Assembly (NCBI RefSeq): GCF_000203935.1
Contig: NC_008577.1
Span: 1,550,001 to 1,614,000, forward strand
Length of the DNA stretch: 64,000 nucleotides
Origin: Shewanella sp. ANA-3
GTDB lineage: Bacteria; Pseudomonadota; Gammaproteobacteria; Enterobacterales; Shewanellaceae
Reading direction: 5' to 3'
Below, one piece after another: positions 56,219 through 64,000 of the stretch (the first letter of the stretch is position 1; the number at the start of each line of letters is the position of its first letter). The notes under the pieces were generated by a model. That model saw only the letters and a program-made list of their open reading frames with translations, had not been told where the DNA came from and did not search any database. A program made the translations under genes and the position numbers.

Positions 56219-57109
56219 ATGAGAAAAGGCATTTTATTGGCGGGCGGGACCGGTTCTCGCCTATATCCGATGACACAGGTTGTATGTAAGCAATTATTGC
56301 CTATTTACGATAAGCCAATGATTTATTATCCACTTGTTACCTTAATGCAGGCGGGCATAAAAGAGATTCTGATTATCTGTACTCGCGCTGATTTGCCTCT
56401 TTTTCAGGCATTGCTTGGTGATGGTCACTGTTGGGGCATTCAGCTTGAATATGCGGTACAGCCTTCTCCAAAGGGATTAGCCGAAGCACTTATTATCGGA
56501 GAGGCTTTTTTGGCGGGAGAGGCCTGTGCGTTGATTCTGGGCGATAACTTATTTTACGGGCAACAACTGAGCACAAACTTGTATAGAGCTTCTCTACTCG
56601 AAGTGGGGGCGACCGTTTTTGGCTACCATGTGGCTAATCCGAATGCCTACGGTGTTGTCGAATTTGATATGAGCGGAAAAGCGATTTCTATCGAAGAGAA
56701 ACCCCGAGTTGCGCGTTCTTCCTATGCTATTCCTGGATTGTATTTCTTTGATAATAGGGCTAGTGAGTGGGCTAAAAAAGTAATGCCTTCGGCGCGGGGC
56801 GAGTTGGAGATCGTTGATCTAATCAATCAATATCTTCTGCTGGGGGAATTGCAGGTAGAAATAATGGGGCGGGGCACTGCTTGGCTCGATACGGGAACGC
56901 CGGATGCGATGGCTGAAGCAACACAATTTATTGCTGCCATAGAGAAACGCCAAGGGTTGAAAGTGAACTGCCCTGAAGAGGTTGCTTTTCATTCTGGTTG
57001 GATAGATGCTGCGCAGCTTACCGCTTTAGCACAACCTTTGCTTAAAAGCGGTTATGGTGAGTATCTTTTGGGCTTATTAAATAAGCAGGTGTTCAATGAA
57101 GTGCATTGA
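56219..57109 (+). CDS. rmlA: Glucose-1-phosphate thymidylyltransferase (second copy)
   Basis: This enzyme forms dTDP-glucose from dTTP and glucose-1-phosphate. ATG 56219 gives the canonical N-terminus MRKGILLAGGTGSRLYPMT; longer upstream starts add residues unlike the family. The LILGDNLFYGQQ motif is intact. It differs clearly from the copy at 45572. Higher G+C than the O-antigen copy suggests a different history. It overlaps the next gene by 14 bp. Confidence 0.93.
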   Translation: MRKGILLAGGTGSRLYPMTQVVCKQLLPIYDKPMIYYPLVTLMQAGIKEILIICTRADLPLFQALLGDGHCWGIQLEYAVQPSPKGLAEALIIGEAFLAGEACALILGDNLFYGQQLSTNLYRASLLEVGATVFGYHVANPNAYGVVEFDMSGKAISIEEKPRVARSSYAIPGLYFFDNRASEWAKKVMPSARGELEIVDLINQYLLLGELQVEIMGRGTAWLDTGTPDAMAEATQFIAAIEKRQGLKVNCPEEVAFHSGWIDAAQLTALAQPLLKSGYGEYLLGLLNKQVFNEVH

Positions 57110-57632
57110 AACCGAGCTTGCAGAAGTATTGGTGTTCGAACCTCAAGTTTTTGGTGATGAACGCGGTTTTTTTATGGAAACCTTTAGACAATCGTTTTTC
57201 TCCGAGTGTTTGAAAAGTAGAGGATTAAAGGTGCAGGAGTTAGTCCAAGATAACTTTAGCCGATCACAACAACACGTATTACGTGGCTTGCACTACCAAC
57301 GTGAGCATCCGCAGGGAAAGTTAGTTCGCGTGTGTGCTGGCAGTATTTTTGATGTCGCTGTGGATATTCGCCCGCAATCTAAAACCTATGGTAAATGGGT
57401 AGGGCGTGTGCTCTCTGCTGATAACCATTTGCAAATGTGGATCCCGCCTAGCTTTGCTCATGGATTTTATGTGTTGAGTGAATATGCCGATGTGCTTTAT
57501 CGCTGCACTGATTATTACGCGCCAGATGATGAATATGTGCTGGCATGGAATAGTGCCGAGTTTGCGATTGACTGGCCGCTGCTAAATGAAACGCCGATTC
57601 TGTCTGAAAGGGATGCTGCCGCTAGCGCCTAA
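57096..57632 (+). CDS. rmlC: dTDP-4-dehydrorhamnose 3,5-epimerase (second copy)
   Basis: The protein carries all RmlC signatures (PQVFGDERGFFMETFRQSFF, VQDNFSRSQQHVLRGLHYQ, WIPPSFAHGFYVLS) in 178 residues. With the overlapping rmlA copy it makes a two-gene unit that lacks rmlB and rmlD, so it must share RmlB and RmlD from the main cluster if it serves rhamnose synthesis. A terminator hairpin begins inside its 3' end. Confidence 0.93.
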   Translation: MKCIETELAEVLVFEPQVFGDERGFFMETFRQSFFSECLKSRGLKVQELVQDNFSRSQQHVLRGLHYQREHPQGKLVRVCAGSIFDVAVDIRPQSKTYGKWVGRVLSADNHLQMWIPPSFAHGFYVLSEYADVLYRCTDYYAPDDEYVLAWNSAEFAIDWPLLNETPILSERDAAASA

Positions 57633-57650
57633 GGTACTAGCGGCATTTTG
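57617..57650 (+). terminator. Terminator after the second rmlC
   Basis: TGCCGCTAG (57617-57625) pairs with CTAGCGGCA (57637-57645), followed by TTTTG. The left arm lies within the last codons of rmlC. It separates the rmlA-rmlC pair from the converging yjbH. Confidence 0.8.
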
Positions 57651-57656
57651 TTTGCG

Positions 57657-60032
57657 TTATTTGACAGACTCACTTGTGATGCTTGCGCGTGTGAACCAAG
57701 GATCTCTAGCATCCATTACATCATATAGACTGTACTTGCGCCCTAATGTTTGACCACCATCGCGTGTCAGTGGCATCCAACTGATTGTCGCCCGGCTATG
57801 GGTTGATTTAATGGTCATCAAGTCAAATGGAATCGACACGTAGAAGCCTTTAGTAAAACTGCCCTCACCATACTCCTCTGATGAAAGATTAGTCTTAGTG
57901 GCGAAAGCGCCAACAATCACCCCACTATCGAATTGTTTTGAGAAATCAACTGTTACTCCTTTATCCTCGGCCAAATACTGGCCGGCACTGATTCTCAGTA
58001 AAGTATTGGGGAACCAGTCAGGTTGATAATAGATTGATGCGTGTCCTGTTACCGTACCCGTTTGCACTCGATAGGGGCGGTTAGTGAGTGAGTCAAATTG
58101 ATGCTCATCTTCAAAGAAGCCTAGCATGCTGTCTGGATCGCGCTGCTTAACATAATTCACATCAACCCCAAAAGCCCATTGGCTGTTAAGTGGTCGATAG
58201 AGAACCTCTGTGCCCACACCACCATACATCATTTCTAAATAGCCGCCGTAGGCTTGGAAAGAAATGTTATCGGTTAAATTATCCATCCAGGTTAGTTGCA
58301 GGTTATTCACTCGTACAGGATTATCATGAATATATTGACGAACCAGGGTGCGAACACGTTTTAAGTCAGTGCCATCGGGTGGAACTTCGTATAAAAACTT
58401 ATCAAAGTTATCGTAGAGGTTAAGATAAAGAGAGCTTGAAAACTCAAAGTTATCGGTAAATCGGTAACTTGCACTGCCAGTCATTCCAATACTAAACATA
58501 TAAAACCCTTCGGAACCGCCGAAGGATTGGGACATGGTAGGCGAAACATCAAAACTAAGCTTATCTAGCCAATCTTTATCAGTATTATTGACTAGTTGTC
58601 CCTGAGGTAAGCTTGGAATACTCACAACACTAGCATCAGTGACTTTGGCATTGAGATAGCCATAACTTGCGACTTTGGCAAACTTCTGAGCATCAATACG
58701 GGTTTCCGTTATTGGTTGGCTATAACGAGTCTCAATTAGTCGATACTCTTTAATAAAGTTGGCATCAGTATTGTTGGCTAGAATGGTGGCAGCTCTTTTA
58801 TGCGCTTCATTTCTATCGCGGAATTTTGTCTGTTCACCTACAACGGTAATACTGTCATTATCAAGGTAAATTTTGGCGTTTGCGTAACCAGCAATAGTTT
58901 GTAAATCCTGAGCAATTTTATTCCAATCCACCAGGGGATTCGCAGCAGTCTGACTGGATGCATTTACAAGCTCTAGATTTGCTACTTCATCATTTTGCAC
59001 TTCTGATTTATGCGTTGAAGTTTCTGTACTCACAGTCGCTTGTTCGGCTCTTAGTGTGTTTACTTGAGCAGAGGATTCTGTTTGCGTAAGGGTTAATGGC
59101 GCGGCAGGAAGTGGCTTATATTTAGCTGCCTTTGGATCTCGTTTAATCTGTGACAAGGTATTAAAATTGGTCTGCAGACTAAAGCCAAGTGTCCAAGTAT
59201 TGCCACGCTCATAACTTAAATGTAGATCGCCCCAGTCTCCAAAACGATAGAGCATTCCATAGTTAAACTTGCTGTCCTGAGGCATATCTATACCACCACG
59301 AACAACGGGAAAGTCTGATTGATAGTCGTTACCATCGTATTCGACTTTCAAACGTAAAGGTTCCCAAGGAGTCTGATATTCAACGCCACCAAAGAGGGAT
59401 GCGCAGCCCTTAAACCAACGCTGGTAATCAACAGTGCCACCTTTACCCCCATAAGAAGTATCTCTATCACAGTTGTAATTAAGATCTTTTTTATCGGAAG
59501 TGAGATTACCGCTATTGCCGATATAGCCCCAACCTATACCTAGAGTAAAATCGAGTGGACCGACGCGCTTTGTCGCAGCAACAAATTCACCATCAAATAA
59601 ACCAGTGCCACCAAAGTCCCTCACCCCAATAGAGGTTTCAGGCAGCCAGTTACTTTCTTCGAGTAGACGAACTTTAAAGTCTATGCCTTTATCCGTGTAT
59701 TTAGTATTACCACTAAAGTTGGGGTCGCTACTGTAAAGCAGGTCTTGTACTAGGGTGTAGCGTATTGTTGTTTCAAACCAAGGGAAGAGCTGCACTGAAG
59801 CGCTAAAATGCTGATAGTCATCGTTGTAAGTCGTGGCAAAGTTAAATTCACCTTCAGGCGTCATACGGCCTGTTGGCATTTGCATTAAACCTACACCACC
59901 AAAGTCAGACTGTGAAGGCAACGATGTTGGGTAAGAAAATTCATCGGCGCTAACGTGTAATAATGGTAGCAGTGCTAAAGATAGCGCTGATAAACGCCCG
60001 AAAGAGGGAAAAGTGGGAGTCGAGTTTTTCAT
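57657..60032 (-). CDS. yjbH: YjbH-family outer-membrane exopolysaccharide protein
   Basis: YjbH-family proteins are predicted outer-membrane beta-barrel proteins for secretion of an exopolysaccharide. The 791-residue product has a signal peptide (to about 30). The motif PSQSDFGGVGLMQMPTGRM is typical of the family start. A long barrel-like series of alternating strands follows, ending near the C-terminus. A Ser/Thr/Ala-rich linker lies at about residues 305-360. The start ATG overlaps the yjbG stop. Confidence 0.9.
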   Translation of the reverse strand: MKNSTPTFPSFGRLSALSLALLPLLHVSADEFSYPTSLPSQSDFGGVGLMQMPTGRMTPEGEFNFATTYNDDYQHFSASVQLFPWFETTIRYTLVQDLLYSSDPNFSGNTKYTDKGIDFKVRLLEESNWLPETSIGVRDFGGTGLFDGEFVAATKRVGPLDFTLGIGWGYIGNSGNLTSDKKDLNYNCDRDTSYGGKGGTVDYQRWFKGCASLFGGVEYQTPWEPLRLKVEYDGNDYQSDFPVVRGGIDMPQDSKFNYGMLYRFGDWGDLHLSYERGNTWTLGFSLQTNFNTLSQIKRDPKAAKYKPLPAAPLTLTQTESSAQVNTLRAEQATVSTETSTHKSEVQNDEVANLELVNASSQTAANPLVDWNKIAQDLQTIAGYANAKIYLDNDSITVVGEQTKFRDRNEAHKRAATILANNTDANFIKEYRLIETRYSQPITETRIDAQKFAKVASYGYLNAKVTDASVVSIPSLPQGQLVNNTDKDWLDKLSFDVSPTMSQSFGGSEGFYMFSIGMTGSASYRFTDNFEFSSSLYLNLYDNFDKFLYEVPPDGTDLKRVRTLVRQYIHDNPVRVNNLQLTWMDNLTDNISFQAYGGYLEMMYGGVGTEVLYRPLNSQWAFGVDVNYVKQRDPDSMLGFFEDEHQFDSLTNRPYRVQTGTVTGHASIYYQPDWFPNTLLRISAGQYLAEDKGVTVDFSKQFDSGVIVGAFATKTNLSSEEYGEGSFTKGFYVSIPFDLMTIKSTHSRATISWMPLTRDGGQTLGRKYSLYDVMDARDPWFTRASITSESVK

Positions 60033-60820
60033 TACAGAGCCCGATTTTTGAGTAATTCAATGATGTTGTTGTTTAATGTGGAATAGTCATCAAAAAGGCC
60101 TGAAAACTCAACGAAGAGTGTGGCGCCTGGAGCTATATCCTGGGCCTGATGATTCCAATAGGCAATGGGTTGTCGAATAGCGTTACCATCGGGTTGGATA
60201 ATCCAAACAAAGCTATTTTCAGCATTTTCCAATAAACCAGCCTGTTGAAGATATTCTCTGCTACTTGTTTGAGATTGCCACGCTTGCTCACCAGTTTGTG
60301 ATACTGCACCAACCACTGTCACTGTGCTTGGGCGTGGAGGCAACACTAATAAAAATTGACCATCAATTATGGGATTGTAGGCATCGGTAATACGAATTAA
60401 ATCGAGATCTAATGGCTGATTAACTCTTTGTCCAAGTTTTATATTACGCAGAAATTGTGCAAACTTGGAGAGCTTAGCAATATACTGACTATTGTTGTCT
60501 GCCTGCTGGCCCATATTGGCTAATTTTTGTAACACTTGCTGACGAGTCGTTTCCAGTGCCGCTGTATTGTGAATGTCCAGTAGAGCTGCACCTAACCAGT
60601 AAATCGGTATTTCTTCGCTTTTAGCACTCTGATTATAAAGGGGGAGTTGTGCTAAACCATCTTGTACAGCTTGGCCAACTCGGATTGTCGTGGGATAGGT
60701 TATTTGTACCAGCGGCTCTTTAGTCGAAGATATACTGACATAAAGTTGGATATTTGCTTGGGCTGTTGATAAAGACAAGGTACTGAGCAGTAAAGCCACA
60801 GGTGTTATATAGGATCTCAT
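60032..60820 (-). CDS. yjbG: YjbG/GfcC-like periplasmic exopolysaccharide protein
   Basis: The product has a signal peptide (ending near STAQA). Its body matches the GfcC/YjbG type (IYWLGAALLDIHNTAALE, VTVVGAVSQTGEQAWQ), which contains ubiquitin-like folds related to SLBB domains. ATG 60820 has GGAG six bases upstream; an ATG at 60841 lies inside yjbF and is less likely. It is the third gene of yjbEFGH. Confidence 0.88.
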   Translation of the reverse strand: MRSYITPVALLLSTLSLSTAQANIQLYVSISSTKEPLVQITYPTTIRVGQAVQDGLAQLPLYNQSAKSEEIPIYWLGAALLDIHNTAALETTRQQVLQKLANMGQQADNNSQYIAKLSKFAQFLRNIKLGQRVNQPLDLDLIRITDAYNPIIDGQFLLVLPPRPSTVTVVGAVSQTGEQAWQSQTSSREYLQQAGLLENAENSFVWIIQPDGNAIRQPIAYWNHQAQDIAPGATLFVEFSGLFDDYSTLNNNIIELLKNRAL

Positions 60821-60830
60821 TATGGCTCCA

Positions 60831-61541
60831 CTATGCCGCAAAAGGCTTTAGTAATGTGATGTCAATAAATGGCAGATTAGGTGCAATCTTTTGACGACTC
60901 TTAAGGACGTTACCATTTTGTGGATCTAGCCAAAAATCATTTTGGTATTGGATATTGAGGGTATCCACAGAGACATATTCACTAAAATGTAGGGCTTGCG
61001 TAGGAAAGCCATTGATTAGAATATTCTCTTCGGCAATCAATTTAAATTCTGACTTTGCTTTGTAGCCATAATGATAACCGGGTTGCCAGTCCAGTGTACG
61101 AGTCCAGAATTTGGGTGTATTGCTTAAGTGCAAACCTAGTAGCAAAGGGTCCGGGTCATCACTTTCAACCGCACTTAAATTACCAGTGAGTAGATTGTGG
61201 GTTTTGACTAAGCGGCCGTTTACCGTAACTAACATACCTTTATCCGCAGATAACCATTTAAGCTCTAGTGCTTCAGGTACCTTTTTTACTGCAGATAGAC
61301 TAGTTTTAGGTTCAGCAAAAGCTAGCACCACAAATGCCTGAGGTGTATCTTCAATTTTTACATAGATGCTGGCATAGGGATTTGCAGATATTTGCTCAGG
61401 GGGGAGAACAACATCCTCACTTCCTAAAAAGGCGAGTTTGGCGGTTTCGTTCAGAGCATTAATTCGTTGGCTACAGCCCGAGAGCCCTGCAATTATTGCC
61501 GAAATGGCAAAAAAGGGGAGGAGTTTTTTATATACACGCAT
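60831..61541 (-). CDS. yjbF: YjbF/GfcB-like lipoprotein
   Basis: The protein starts with a lipoprotein signal (lipobox LSGC near residue 23). A YjbF-type beta-rich domain follows (YASIYVKIEDTPQAFVVLAFAEP, WLSADKGMLVTVNGRLVKTHNLL). It has 236 residues and is likely on the periplasmic face of the outer membrane. It belongs to the yjb operon, which makes or exports an exopolysaccharide and is stress-controlled in enterics. Confidence 0.9.
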   Translation of the reverse strand: MRVYKKLLPFFAISAIIAGLSGCSQRINALNETAKLAFLGSEDVVLPPEQISANPYASIYVKIEDTPQAFVVLAFAEPKTSLSAVKKVPEALELKWLSADKGMLVTVNGRLVKTHNLLTGNLSAVESDDPDPLLLGLHLSNTPKFWTRTLDWQPGYHYGYKAKSEFKLIAEENILINGFPTQALHFSEYVSVDTLNIQYQNDFWLDPQNGNVLKSRQKIAPNLPFIDITLLKPFAA

Positions 61542-61649
61542 CCGAGTTGCTTATTCTCAATAATGATAGATAACCAATGTAAATATATGGCGAGATGATT
61601 TCAAGTTTTCACTATTTTGATTAGGAAATTTAAATACCCTAAAAAAAAC

Positions 61650-61667
61650 AACCGCCAGAAGGCGGTT
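61650..61667 (-). terminator. Terminator or attenuator between yjbE and yjbF
   Basis: AACCGCC (61650-61656) pairs with GGCGGTT (61661-61667). On the minus strand the stem is followed by nine bases rich in T (61641-61648 are all A on the plus strand). It lies between yjbE and yjbF, so a fraction of transcripts from the yjbE promoter may stop here, giving more YjbE than YjbFGH. Confidence 0.85.
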
Positions 61668-61692
61668 ATTAGCGATATGTACTAACTAATGA

Positions 61693-61941
61693 TTAGTTAG
61701 ATGACACTGATGTAGAGTTGCTGTTAGATGTTGTGACAGGGTTGCCATCTGAACCATTTGCAGCAACTAACGCTCCTGTTACAACTGCCCCTGCTGCGAT
61801 ACTACCCGCAACAATAGTACCAGTAGCGCCGCCACTCGTAGTACCACCAGTAGTCGTTCCACCAGTCGTTGGGTTAGCATTAGCAGCAACTGAACCTAAC
61901 ATTGAAATAGCAGCAATAAGTGCTAATGAAGTTTTTTTCAT
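61693..61941 (-). CDS. yjbE: YjbE-like small secreted protein
   Basis: The 82-residue product has a signal peptide (cleavage near ANA at about 20-22). Thr/Gly-rich repeats (TTGG, TSGG), a hydrophobic Ala/Val/Gly segment, and a Ser/Asn-rich tail follow. This matches the composition and size of E. coli YjbE. It leads yjbEFGH. The exact role of YjbE is not known. Confidence 0.82.
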   Translation of the reverse strand: MKKTSLALIAAISMLGSVAANANPTTGGTTTGGTTSGGATGTIVAGSIAAGAVVTGALVAANGSDGNPVTTSNSNSTSVSSN

Positions 61942-61994
61942 CGTGATTCCCTTTTAGAAAAAATTAACCTAATTTTTAGCTAATCTAGTACAGC

Positions 61995-62023
61995 ATGATA
62001 GGCGATTCAACTTAAATGATCAA
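61995..62023 (-). promoter_or_regulatory. Sigma-70 promoter of yjbEFGH
   Basis: On the minus strand TTGATC (62018-62023) and TATCAT (61995-62000) are separated by exactly 17 bp. They match four of six and five of six consensus bases. The site is about 55 bp upstream of yjbE. Confidence 0.55.
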
Positions 62024-62212
62024 TGTTAAATCTGTTTCGCTATTCAAACTTTAGACTGATTTGCTGCCGATTCGCCTTCAAATAATCCTTAATTTAGAAT
62101 GGGTTTGCCACATTCACGGGATAACTCTTAGGCTACTCCTATTTTATACCACGCAGAAGGTGGTGCTTCAAATCGATTTATTTGGCCGTTTGTAACAAGT
62201 CTTAAGCCATCC

Positions 62213-63337
62213 TCATGTCAGATTAAAAAATGCTTTTATTTCATCCATTTGAGCCATACCGTCTTTATAGCCTAATTCGATCAAGGCGCTGGTGTAGGAC
62301 TTTTCAAACAAAAGATAGGACACAATACTTGAGTCTGACTGCCTGTCGATACCGATAAAGCCCAGTAAGGTTTTAATCGCCCAAGGCATATCATCATAGA
62401 AACGGGCGGCGATTTTACTTAAGTCTTCACTGGGTTTTATCACTAGGGTCTGTATGGGATGTAATGACAGTTGAGTACGGCTCTCTTCGGGAATAAGCGA
62501 CAGCGTGTGATTAATCCGCTCTAGGCGCTCAAGATCGCTATTTAAGGTATCGGAAAAGATAGTATCCAGCAGATGACCAGCAATGGTCGCTGTCTTCGGG
62601 TGATATTCTAGCTCCATAGGAAAATGCTTATGGGGACTGTCTAGGTTGATTACTAATAGCTTATTGGCGCCTAAATGAATTGGGCTTGAGAGCGGCGCGA
62701 GTTGGTGGACTGAGCCATCACCATAATAAGCTTGATTGAGTTTAATCGACGGAAACACCATAGGGATCGCCGAGCTTGCCAAAAGATGTTCGGTATTTAA
62801 CATCCGTCTCTCACCGCTGCGCCTAGCGCGAGTCCAGTTTTCAATATCCCTGGCCGCTTGAAAAAACGTCACCGAGCGCGAGTTGTTATAGCACGAGGTA
62901 TCGACACTGAGCGCCGTCAATGCACCGTTGCGGATATTGCGATCGATTCTCTTAAAATCGATAAGTTCATTCAGTAAATGCCGTAAAGGCTCGTTATCGA
63001 GTAGGCTACCCGCGTCGGTATTCACCTTATCATCTTGCAGGCCCTTGAGCGCCATCTTGGCTAAATGACTTAACACGCCTGGGATGGAGGCGCGATATAC
63101 CTTTCTCGTTTCAAAATGGCGCCAAACCCACTCTAGTTTTTTGACGCCTAAATGAAAGCAGGAGGCGTGGGTGGCGATGGAGGTGCCATTAATGGCGCCC
63201 GCAGAGGTGCCACAAATGATTTTAAAGGGCACGCCATGGTTGCGCGGATAAAGCTGGACCAGTGCTTTTAACACTCCCACTTGATAGGCGGCCCGAGCGC
63301 CACCGCCACCGAGAACTAATGCTGTTGATGTTGGCAA
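62213..63337 (-). CDS. Patatin-like phospholipase
   Basis: The N-terminal oxyanion motif LGGGGARAAYQVGVLKAL and the nucleophile elbow GTSAGAING show a patatin-type Ser-Asp lipid hydrolase. The catalytic Asp is in YYGDGSVH, a DG(G/A)-type motif with Ser in place of Gly/Ala. It has 374 residues and no signal peptide or membrane segment, so it is likely cytoplasmic or exported by another route. It is transcribed away from the yjb promoter region. The substrate is unknown. Confidence 0.9.
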   Translation of the reverse strand: MPTSTALVLGGGGARAAYQVGVLKALVQLYPRNHGVPFKIICGTSAGAINGTSIATHASCFHLGVKKLEWVWRHFETRKVYRASIPGVLSHLAKMALKGLQDDKVNTDAGSLLDNEPLRHLLNELIDFKRIDRNIRNGALTALSVDTSCYNNSRSVTFFQAARDIENWTRARRSGERRMLNTEHLLASSAIPMVFPSIKLNQAYYGDGSVHQLAPLSSPIHLGANKLLVINLDSPHKHFPMELEYHPKTATIAGHLLDTIFSDTLNSDLERLERINHTLSLIPEESRTQLSLHPIQTLVIKPSEDLSKIAARFYDDMPWAIKTLLGFIGIDRQSDSSIVSYLLFEKSYTSALIELGYKDGMAQMDEIKAFFNLT

Positions 63338-63485
63338 TCTTATGACTCAACGACTTGTTATTATGATTTTATTAAAGCAATGCCTTATCTAAAAAAGCAA
63401 GTCTGAGCTGTTATCTCAATGACATTTCTTTAGTTTGTCTTGAGTGGGCTCGTAGAAGGCAATCTGTTTTTGGGGCGGGAATAAA

Positions 63486-63516
63486 AAACGCACTTGAGGG
63501 AGACTCAAGTGCGTTT
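63486..63516 (-). terminator. Terminator after proS
   Basis: AAACGCACTTGAG (63486-63498) pairs with CTCAAGTGCGTTT (63504-63516) around a GGAGA loop, and the A-run at 63483-63488 gives a T-run on the minus strand. It lies between proS and the patatin gene, and terminates proS. Confidence 0.9.
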
Positions 63517-63600
63517 GCATTTATATCGCGAGAATCTTATTTAAGCATCTGCTCAAACGGACTGTGTCGGCGCACTAAGTTCGGCGCAGTAAGCCTTCGC

Positions 63601-64000
63601 TTAAGCTTGCAGATTTTTTAAGAAATCGACGATTTGGTCGAATGGCACATCTTGCTTTTCACCGGTGCGGCGGTTTTTGTATTCAAATACGCCAGCGTCG
63701 ATATTGCGATCGCCAATCACCACAGTGTGTGGAATACCAATCAGTTCCATATCGGCGAACATGACGCCTGGGCGCTCTTTACGGTCATCCAATAGCACAT
63801 CGATACCCACAGCACTTAAGTCTTTGTATAACTGCTCGGCGATATCGGTCACGCGGTGTGATTTGTGCATATTCATTGGCAGAATGCCTACACTGAATGG
63901 GGCAATGGCTTCTGGCCATACAATGCCGCGATCATCGAAGTTTTGCTCAATGGCTGCCGCCACGATACGGCTCACGCCCACACCGTAACAACCCATCAGC
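63601..64000 (-). CDS. proS: Prolyl-tRNA synthetase, C-terminal part (partial)
   Basis: The frame is open to the window edge. The protein reads [20 protein letters not shown], then [11 protein letters not shown], and the anticodon-binding domain ([33 protein letters not shown]). These are the C-terminal catalytic motif 3 and anticodon domain of bacterial ProRS. The stop is at 63601-63603; the start lies beyond the window. Confidence 0.95.
   Translation of the reverse strand, partial: LMGCYGVGVSRIVAAAIEQNFDDRGIVWPEAIAPFSVGILPMNMHKSHRVTDIAEQLYKDLSAVGIDVLLDDRKERPGVMFADMELIGIPHTVVIGDRNIDAGVFEYKNRRTGEKQDVPFDQIVDFLKNLQA

Overview
The window looks like a chromosomal segment of a gammaproteobacterium of the genus Shewanella. 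The basis is the single-polar-flagellum gene order (flrABC, fliE-R, flhB, flhA, flhF, flhG, fliA, cheYZAB, parC, parP, cheW, fipA), sigma-54 promoters of the -24/-12 type, and an RfaH-led surface-polysaccharide region beside yjbEFGH. The genus call is an inference from gene content; no database search was possible.

Region 1 (1-31,000) is one long rightward block for the polar flagellum and chemotaxis. It opens with the 3' end of fliS and a strong terminator. The master regulator flrA and the two-component pair flrB-flrC follow. Next come the basal body and export genes fliEFGHIJ, fliK-fliLMNOPQR-flhB, and flhA-flhF-flhG-fliA-cheYZAB, then a small unknown membrane protein, parC, parP, cheW and the DUF2802 gene fipA. 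Four convincing sigma-54 sites precede flrB, fliE, fliK and flhA, which fits the hierarchy FlrA > FlrBC > class III. FlhF, FlhG, FipA, ParC and ParP place the flagellum and the chemoreceptor array at the pole.

Region 2 (31,000-37,300) holds a leftward pair encoding a FlhB C-terminal-domain protein and a second FliK-like protein, then mlaA (outer-membrane lipid asymmetry), an RssB-like response regulator, and a leftward POT-family peptide transporter. The last two share a bidirectional terminator.

Region 3 (37,700-52,900) is the surface-polysaccharide (O-antigen or capsule) cluster. It starts with an RfaH-type antiterminator and a 650-bp leader containing an exact ops core. The genes are a large SLBB export protein, Wzz, an initiating sugar-phosphate transferase, a GT2 transferase, rmlBADC for dTDP-L-rhamnose, a Wzy-like polymerase, a second transferase, a small membrane protein resembling Amj (DUF2837), a GT11-like transferase and ugd. 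From about 43.6 to 51.7 kb the DNA is strongly AT-rich, as expected for a horizontally exchanged O-unit module. No conventional Wzx flippase is present, so the Amj-like protein is the only flippase candidate in the cluster. This is the most interesting observation in the window.

Region 4 (53,000-64,000) contains a HutD/Ves-family gene, an NlpE-like lipoprotein, an orphan cytoplasmic GAF histidine kinase, a second rmlA-rmlC pair, the leftward yjbEFGH exopolysaccharide secretion operon with a good sigma-70 promoter, a patatin-family phospholipase, and the 3' end of proS with its terminator. I found no tRNA, rRNA, CRISPR array, insertion sequence or prophage gene.
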